Source: Candidatus Thorarchaeota archaeon (lineage in GTDB: Archaea; Asgardarchaeota; Thorarchaeia; Thorarchaeales; Thorarchaeaceae). Taken from it: a stretch of DNA of 8,187 nucleotides. Location of the stretch: positions 1 to 8,187 of the forward strand of contig SDOA01000154.1 of the NCBI GenBank assembly GCA_004524595.1, given 5' to 3'. This document shows positions 4,151-8,187 of this stretch, one piece after another; the first letter of the stretch is position 1; the number at the start of each line of letters is the position of its first letter. Under the pieces are notes generated by a model, which saw only the letters and a program-made list of their open reading frames with translations, did not search any database and was not told the DNA's origin. The position numbers were made by a program, and so were the translations under genes.

Positions 4151-5650
4151 ATGAAAACAATACATTTAGTATCCATAAGCTTTCCTGGCCGAGACCTCTG
4201 TCTTGGACCAGTCAGTATCAAGAGCTATGCATTGAAAGACAAGAACGTTTCAGAAAACTATCGAATCAATATTTCGCAATATGATCTTGGAATGCCAATT
4301 GATGACATTATTAGTGACCTATCAAGAAAGAGAGCTGATATCTATGGATTTACTGCATATGTATGGAATATCAGCGATATCCTTAGGATATCAAAGCGAT
4401 TGAAAGATGTCTATCCCGATTCATTGGTTGTCCTTGGCGGTCCAGAGGCTAGTGGGATGTCTAGGACTCTTATGGAAGAAAACGCTTTCCTTGACTATGT
4501 GTTTGTAGGAGAAGGCGAAGTCCCCTTTCAATCATTTCTGGCTGGAAATGACCCAAGCAATGTTCCTGGCCTAGTCTATAGGGACCGATCCAGAGTCATT
4601 GAAAATCCAACATCACCTTTTGTTGACCTTGACACGCTCTCACTTCCGTTCGAGTGCGAGGATTACCGTGATTATTTGGATAACTCTCCAATAACTGTCA
4701 GAGCGGCGATAGAGACCTCGAGGGGATGTCCGTTCAATTGTGGTTATTGTACATGGGGTCAGCAGAGAATGAGATACTTTGATCTTGGGAAGTTACGACC
4801 TGCATTTGAATACCTGTTCCAACATCCCAATGTTCGTACAGTATACATTACTGATTCCAATCCTTTTCTGAGAAGAGAGCGAACAATTGCCCTGATTGAG
4901 ATGTTGACTGAGCTTAATATTCACAAGAAACCAGTCACATTCGAATTGAGTCCAGAATACATGTCTGATGAGAAGATCTTGGGACTCCTACCTCAACTCT
5001 ACAATGATGAATTTGCCCTTGGGGTCCAATCCACATCTCCCCAAGTTCTGAAGCTTATGAATAGACGATTCAATGCTGATCGATATCGACGGAACATTAT
5101 ACTAATGAAGGAAAAGAAACCAGATGTTAGGCTCTGGTTTAGCTTGATAATAGGACTTCCTGGCGATAATTATACTCAGTTCTGTGATTCACTTGATTTT
5201 GTTATCAATCTCAATCCTGAAGGAATATACGTTCACGAGCTATTATGCCTCCCTGGTTCTGATTTCCATGCCAATCCTGAGAAATATGGGATCGAGTTCA
5301 TGAAAGAGACACCCCATAAGATTCTGAAGAACAAGACATTTCCAAAAGCGGAGTATGATCAAGCAAAAGAGCTCTCGTTCTTTGTGTATCTGATTCATCA
5401 TTTTAAACACATTCGCAATACTATCTATGAGATAAGAGACAAGGACAGTAGTATGAGATTGGTTGACTATTATGTTGAATTCGCGAGATTTCTCAACGGT
5501 AAGGTCGATTATCTCTTGGGGCGAGATATCTCTGATGTCACATCATGGTTCTTCGAAGCAATAGCACAGGAATTCTTGAGTGATTCAACTAGAGTTGCCC
5601 GGGTACAAGCACTGTTTCAGATCTTCATGGACACCGGGGTGAGTGAGTAG
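4151..5650 (+). CDS. B12-binding-domain radical SAM protein
   Basis: This 499-residue cytosolic iron-sulfur enzyme is the first gene of a two-gene operon. Residues 1 to about 150 form a cobalamin-binding-type Rossmann domain: ADIYGFTAYVWN (62-73), VVLGGPEAS (93-101) and DYVFVGEGEVPF (115-126) are the typical blocks. The usual DxHxxG cobalt-ligating motif is absent. The radical SAM barrel begins near 183; SRGCPFNCGYC supplies Cys193, Cys197 and Cys200 for the [4Fe-4S] cluster that cleaves S-adenosylmethionine. Later barrel landmarks are FELSPE (264-269), GVQSTSPQVLKLMNR (291-305) and IIGLPGDN (333-340). Residues from about 400 form a helical C-terminal region like that of uncharacterised members of this class. 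Members are methylases, cyclases and thioether-forming or rearranging enzymes, so the reaction cannot be named. The gene ends in a TAG that overlaps the next gene's GTG by one base. A radical modification of the molecule that the neighbouring ligase then joins is the simplest reading. Confidence 0.93.
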   Translation: MKTIHLVSISFPGRDLCLGPVSIKSYALKDKNVSENYRINISQYDLGMPIDDIISDLSRKRADIYGFTAYVWNISDILRISKRLKDVYPDSLVVLGGPEASGMSRTLMEENAFLDYVFVGEGEVPFQSFLAGNDPSNVPGLVYRDRSRVIENPTSPFVDLDTLSLPFECEDYRDYLDNSPITVRAAIETSRGCPFNCGYCTWGQQRMRYFDLGKLRPAFEYLFQHPNVRTVYITDSNPFLRRERTIALIEMLTELNIHKKPVTFELSPEYMSDEKILGLLPQLYNDEFALGVQSTSPQVLKLMNRRFNADRYRRNIILMKEKKPDVRLWFSLIIGLPGDNYTQFCDSLDFVINLNPEGIYVHELLCLPGSDFHANPEKYGIEFMKETPHKILKNKTFPKAEYDQAKELSFFVYLIHHFKHIRNTIYEIRDKDSSMRLVDYYVEFARFLNGKVDYLLGRDISDVTSWFFEAIAQEFLSDSTRVARVQALFQIFMDTGVSE

Positions 5651-6906
5651 TGGAGGAGTATCTACGACATGGCTCATTTGTTGAATCACTGGGGTCTCCA
5701 AGGGTGTTTGCTCATGATATCGATACACTTCCATGTTTCAGCGGTATCATACAACAAGTCCCAGATATACGAAAATATGATAGAGTTCTTGCAATAGCTA
5801 GAGCAGAAGATGTCGTGTATCTCAAGTCGCCTCCAGATAGAGCCTATCACCAATGGCTTTGTGAGGTTGAATTGGGCTCTAAAAACATCGTAGTCCTCAA
5901 GGGAAAAGAAGACAGTTCATTGCCCGAGAGAATCATGAACAATGGTAGTAAGAACGCTCTGGATTCATTACTCGGCAATATGCGGCATGATGCAGTCTTC
6001 AGTCCATACTATGGTGGCAGGCTCGAGAGAAAAGCCAGCGAACATCTAGGTCTCTTCATGTATTCCAGTACAGAAGTGACTGAAGAGATGGACAACAAGA
6101 TTGTCTTCAAGCAAATATGCAGGGAATTAGATATTCCAGTTGTAGAAGATTCGATAATCACGACCGAAATGACTGAATCAGAGGTATGTCGTGTCGTCAA
6201 TCATATGTTCAATAGAACTGGTAGAGTCATCCTTAGAGGTGAGTATGGAGCATCAGCATCAACAATACATGTTCTAAGCTACATGGATGAGGTATGTTTC
6301 CACGAAATAATCGGAAATAGCCCTCTTGGAACACGGTTTCTTGTAGAACCATTCTATGAGAAACTCTCATCACCGTCATCAGTGTGGTTCATCAAGCAGG
6401 ATGGTATGATTGTACATCTCAGAACATCAAATCAGATCTTGGAGAATGGTATATCACATCTTGGAAATGAGTTTCCAGTCAGATTTGATGAGGGATTTGT
6501 GGATAGACTATCATTCAGGTTTGCGAAATATCTCGCAAATAGGGGCTTTATTGGTCCCTTTGGTCTGGATTATATTGAAACAAAAGAAGGCATATTTGCG
6601 ACAGAATGCAACCCTCGGATGACAGGGGCAATCTATCCATGGGAGATTGTATACTTATTGGAACGAAAAGGTCCTGTCAGAGCAGCTCGATCTGAGAATA
6701 TCAGTCTGCCAAAAGAACTCAGGAAATTCAAGGTGCTTCGAAAAGTATGGAGTGATGTCCTGTATACTGGTGATTCATCAGAGGGTGTCATCATACCATA
6801 TAATGTTGGTCCGATCAAGGCAGGAAAAATCACAGTTCTTGGCACAGGGTCATCTATTAAGGAGGTGCGGGAGCTATTTGCACAAATCAAATCAAGATTG
6901 AGTTGA
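5650..6906 (+). CDS. ATP-grasp enzyme, resembling preATP-grasp/PGM1-type peptide ligases
   Basis: A 418-residue protein translated from a GTG that shares its G with the stop of the radical SAM gene; GGGGTGA at 5636-5642 provides the ribosome site, so translation is probably coupled. Residues 1 to about 140 form an alpha/beta preATP-grasp region (YDRVLAIARAEDVVYLKSPP, then KNIVVLKGKEDSSLPERI). The ATP-grasp fold follows: NKIVFKQICRELDIPV (149-164), nucleotide strand VILRGEYGASAST (193-205), hinge FLVEPFYE (230-237), and the metal-binding end GPFGLDYIE (302-310) with Asp307 and ATECNPRMTG (317-326) with Glu319 and Asn321. The lysine usual in VIVKP is Arg196 here. The C-terminal SEGVIIPYNVGPI then AGKITVLGTGSS resembles the C-terminal domain of PGM1, the pheganomycin peptide ligase. 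Such enzymes activate a carboxylate as acyl phosphate and join it to an amine. The substrate is unknown; a peptide or amino acid product of the radical SAM step is an inference. Confidence 0.88.
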   Translation: MEEYLRHGSFVESLGSPRVFAHDIDTLPCFSGIIQQVPDIRKYDRVLAIARAEDVVYLKSPPDRAYHQWLCEVELGSKNIVVLKGKEDSSLPERIMNNGSKNALDSLLGNMRHDAVFSPYYGGRLERKASEHLGLFMYSSTEVTEEMDNKIVFKQICRELDIPVVEDSIITTEMTESEVCRVVNHMFNRTGRVILRGEYGASASTIHVLSYMDEVCFHEIIGNSPLGTRFLVEPFYEKLSSPSSVWFIKQDGMIVHLRTSNQILENGISHLGNEFPVRFDEGFVDRLSFRFAKYLANRGFIGPFGLDYIETKEGIFATECNPRMTGAIYPWEIVYLLERKGPVRAARSENISLPKELRKFKVLRKVWSDVLYTGDSSEGVIIPYNVGPIKAGKITVLGTGSSIKEVRELFAQIKSRLS

Positions 6907-6980
6907 AGATTCCATGGTTTTTCAAATGCTTCTGCGACCATGAGCCTTTATAGTTGAATACTAACACAACTACAGTAACG

Positions 6981-7106
6981 GTGTCAAAAATACACTCAAA
7001 GATTCTTGGGTTGTCAACAGCTGCTAAGAATGTAGATAGAGTTGGACCTCCTTTAGACGACTGTTTGAACTATGATTGTAGGTCTTTAAAATCACTGTCC
7101 AGATAA
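6981..7106 (+). CDS. possible 41-codon small ORF, unrecognised
   Basis: A GTG-initiated frame reads MSKIHSKILGLSTAAKNVD then RVGPPLDDCLNYDCRSLKSL and ends at TAA 7104-7106. CTTTATAG at 6945-6952 is a possible TATA element about 30 bases upstream, which would suit a leaderless mRNA, but there is no Shine-Dalgarno site. The peptide is basic with two cysteines and no membrane segment. A strong hairpin begins two bases after the stop. A continuation in the +1 frame (KITVQIKDSEVVLTRLR) looks equally protein-like, so this may be a frameshifted relic or noise. Confidence 0.2.
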   Translation: MSKIHSKILGLSTAAKNVDRVGPPLDDCLNYDCRSLKSLSR

Positions 7107-7107
7107 A

Positions 7108-7151
7108 GGACTCTGAGGTTGTCCTGACACGCTTGCGACCTCACAGAGTCC
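7108..7151. repeat. strong hairpin (12-bp stem with a two-base bulge)
   Basis: GGACTCTGAGGT at 7108-7119 pairs with ACCTCACAGAGTCC at 7138-7151, leaving a CA bulge and an 18-base loop. No T tract follows, so a simple terminator is unlikely on the plus strand. It may be part of an unannotated RNA, a regulator site or a relic of an insertion element's end. Confidence 0.5.
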
Positions 7152-7403
7152 ACCCTGTGTTGTTTTCTGGGAGCACATCTCTCTGGAGTCCAAGACTGCA
7201 CAGCTTACAATGATCGGTTGAGCAGAAGCAATAGCGAAAAAGTAACCACTGGAGTCTATGACAAGAGCTATGAAAACCAACGCTCAGCGCGATGTTAGAA
7301 GCCCATTTTGCCATCTCCAGCGGAGAATCATAGATGCAGTAACCTGCTAAATCGAGAATATTTCAAGCCATGACTGAGAACAACTTCTGTATCAGTCTAC
7401 CCG
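7152..7403. other. stretch with no recognisable gene
   Basis: Both strands contain only short open frames without ribosome sites, family motifs or consistent codon use. The longest, on the minus strand at 7092-7280, overlaps the hairpin and begins with TTG. I see no tRNA, repeat array or promoter here. Confidence 0.5.
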
Positions 7404-7574
7404 CTATTGTAATAGATACTTATCTTCAGTTCTCTCTCCCCAAAACTTCTGAAGGCACGCTAATTCAGTAAAGCCATTCTTCTCTGAGAAATCGCGCATC
7501 TTATGATTTGACTCAGTATAAGTAAACAAGGACAACCAATAGTATCCTTGGTTTCTGTCATCTTCCTCATGGTG
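7404..7574 (-). pseudogene. C-terminal relic of a GNAT-type N-acetyltransferase
   Basis: Just after the stop of the winged-helix gene, in a different frame, the minus strand encodes about 56 codons ending at TAG 7404-7406. The reading is YYWLSLFTYTESN, HKMRDFSEKNGFTEL, then ACLQKFWGERTEDKYLLQ. The block 'W-SLFTYTESN-KMRDFSEKNGF' matches the late part of GNAT acetyltransferases, where a strand, an Asn-containing helix start and the '(F/Y)YEKNGF' motif precede a final strand pair of the form 'G-R-ED-YLL'. The N-terminal half, including the acetyl-CoA-binding Q/RxxGxG/A loop, is absent. The frame runs back only to 7592 inside the neighbouring gene and has no start codon. It is therefore a truncated relic, perhaps once co-transcribed with the regulator. 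Confidence 0.55.
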
Positions 7575-7576
7575 CT

Positions 7577-8187
7577 CTATTTCTGAGTATTCTCATCGAT
7601 AAACTTCGAAAGGTCGCTGTATGCCTGTCTCAAGAATCTTGTATTGTTCTTGAAGTCACTGATCTGCTTTAGAATTTCCTTGACCTTCGCGGTCAGAAAG
7701 GCAGTATCTCCTCTATCTCTGCTCAGCTGTCTTTCAGATTGAAGTGTGGATAGAATCTCCTGAAATCTCGAGGCGCATGAGTAGATATAATCATCCGTTT
7801 TCAAAATGACAGAGAGAATGCTCAGAGAGATAGATCTCATGTAATAGATTCTTGGTCCTCGTTGCTCTCTTGGCAAAGAGTGGATATATCCCCTGTCAAA
7901 AGCGTTCTTCAGACATCGAGAGATCGTACTTCGTGAGAAGCCTGAGATCTCTATCAGAGTCTGTTGATCGACACTTCGTCGTGTATAGAAGATACTCAGC
8001 AATCGCTCCTTAATTGGGTCATCCCTGTAGTACCCCAGGATTTCCATTACATTCTCTTCGAACTCCTGTGTATCAAAGGGATAGGTAATCATCTCGTTCA
8101 GGGGGATTATCCCAGAGGTATCCTCCTGAAAGAATGAGTGTCTCTTCTTACCACCGATTTGTCTTCTTTGAGCCTCAACGTAATTCC
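7577..8187 (-). CDS. winged-helix transcriptional regulator, MarR/GbsR-like (5' probably cut by window)
   Basis: A DNA-binding regulator. From the first in-frame ATG (8092) it is 171 residues: a lead-in helix FEENVMEILGYYRDDPIKER (11-30), a winged helix-turn-helix in which TLIEISGFSRSTISRCLKNA (45-64) contains the recognition helix, and a wing FDRGYIHSLPREQRGPRIYY (65-84). Long charged helices follow (about 90-170), likely for dimerisation. This is the layout of archaeal GbsR/MarR-like regulators. The frame stays open without a stop from 8092 to the right edge, the upstream reading (VEAQRRQIGGKKRHSFFQED) is protein-like, and the ATG at 8092 has neither a GGTGAT-type ribosome site nor a TATA box. 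The true start is therefore probably beyond the window, with a further N-terminal region or second domain. The ligand and targets are unknown. Confidence 0.8.
   Translation of the reverse strand, partial: NYVEAQRRQIGGKKRHSFFQEDTSGIIPLNEMITYPFDTQEFEENVMEILGYYRDDPIKERLLSIFYTRRSVDQQTLIEISGFSRSTISRCLKNAFDRGYIHSLPREQRGPRIYYMRSISLSILSVILKTDDYIYSCASRFQEILSTLQSERQLSRDRGDTAFLTAKVKEILKQISDFKNNTRFLRQAYSDLSKFIDENTQK

Noticed and set aside
7092..7280. Minus-strand 62-codon frame (reads IALVIDSSGYFFAIASAQ)
   Set aside because: It starts at TTG without a ribosome site, spans the strong hairpin and shows no recognisable motif; a transposase fragment was considered but no DDE-type context is visible.
6907..7403. 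tRNA or other standard RNA gene in the gene-poor stretch
   Set aside because: No cloverleaf, no TTCGAAT-like T-loop and no box A/box B pattern could be found; the only strong fold is the single hairpin at 7108-7151.
7527..7550. CAAGGA/TCCTTG inverted repeat as terminator of the regulator gene
   Set aside because: The stem is only six pairs and falls inside the GNAT-like reading frame, and no oligo-T tract follows on the minus strand.

Overview
The window looks like archaeal chromosomal DNA of moderate to low GC. Several genes are preceded by GGTGAT or AGGTGAT, the complement of the ATCACCT 3' end of archaeal 16S rRNA. Several starts also have TTTATATA- or TTTAAATA-like TATA boxes about 25 nt upstream of a plausible transcript start, and short oligo-T tracts sit at gene ends. 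The gene types (PH-like membrane protein, nitroreductase, DUF1801 protein, B12-type radical SAM protein, winged-helix regulator) are common in Euryarchaeota and Asgard archaea. An Asgard (Thorarchaeia-like) source is a guess; nothing here proves a lineage. Genes are sparse and on both strands, with several decayed fragments between them.

Left part (1-2550). The 3' end of a membrane-anchored PH-like protein is followed by an FMN nitroreductase. Next come a small conserved-looking archaeal protein on the minus strand (start moved to 1479 by its ribosome binding site) and a DUF1801/YdhG-like protein (start moved to 1769, with a good TATA box). The 418 bases after it hold two short open stretches, one per strand, that may be gene relics.

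Middle (2550-4150). An AT-rich minus-strand gene encodes a polytopic membrane protein of 279 residues. A TATA box inside the longer open frame fixes its start at 3395. Upstream lies the last ~33 codons of a TnpB transposon nuclease, cut off next to a perfect 19-bp palindrome. Then comes a 360-base leader region with two very short, similarly built units: each has a TATA-like box, a Shine-Dalgarno site and a minigene of 12 or 8 codons, and both peptides contain Arg-Asp-Tyr-Gln-Ile. A T8 tract lies between the units, and the second SD can pair with a downstream copy of its complement.

Right part (4150-8187). This leader precedes a two-gene operon: a cobalamin-binding-type radical SAM protein (499 aa) and, overlapping its stop codon by one base, an ATP-grasp enzyme (418 aa) that resembles the preATP-grasp/PGM1 peptide-ligase group. 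The pair suggests radical modification followed by ATP-dependent amide or ester formation; the substrate is unknown. After a gene-poor stretch with one strong hairpin come a relic of a GNAT acetyltransferase C-terminus and a winged-helix regulator. The regulator's frame stays open to the right edge, so it is probably cut by the window.

The most interesting part is 3789-6906: the repeated minigene leader plus the radical SAM/ATP-grasp operon. It could be an undescribed small-peptide or attenuation-controlled biosynthetic system, but the minigenes are short enough that chance cannot be excluded.
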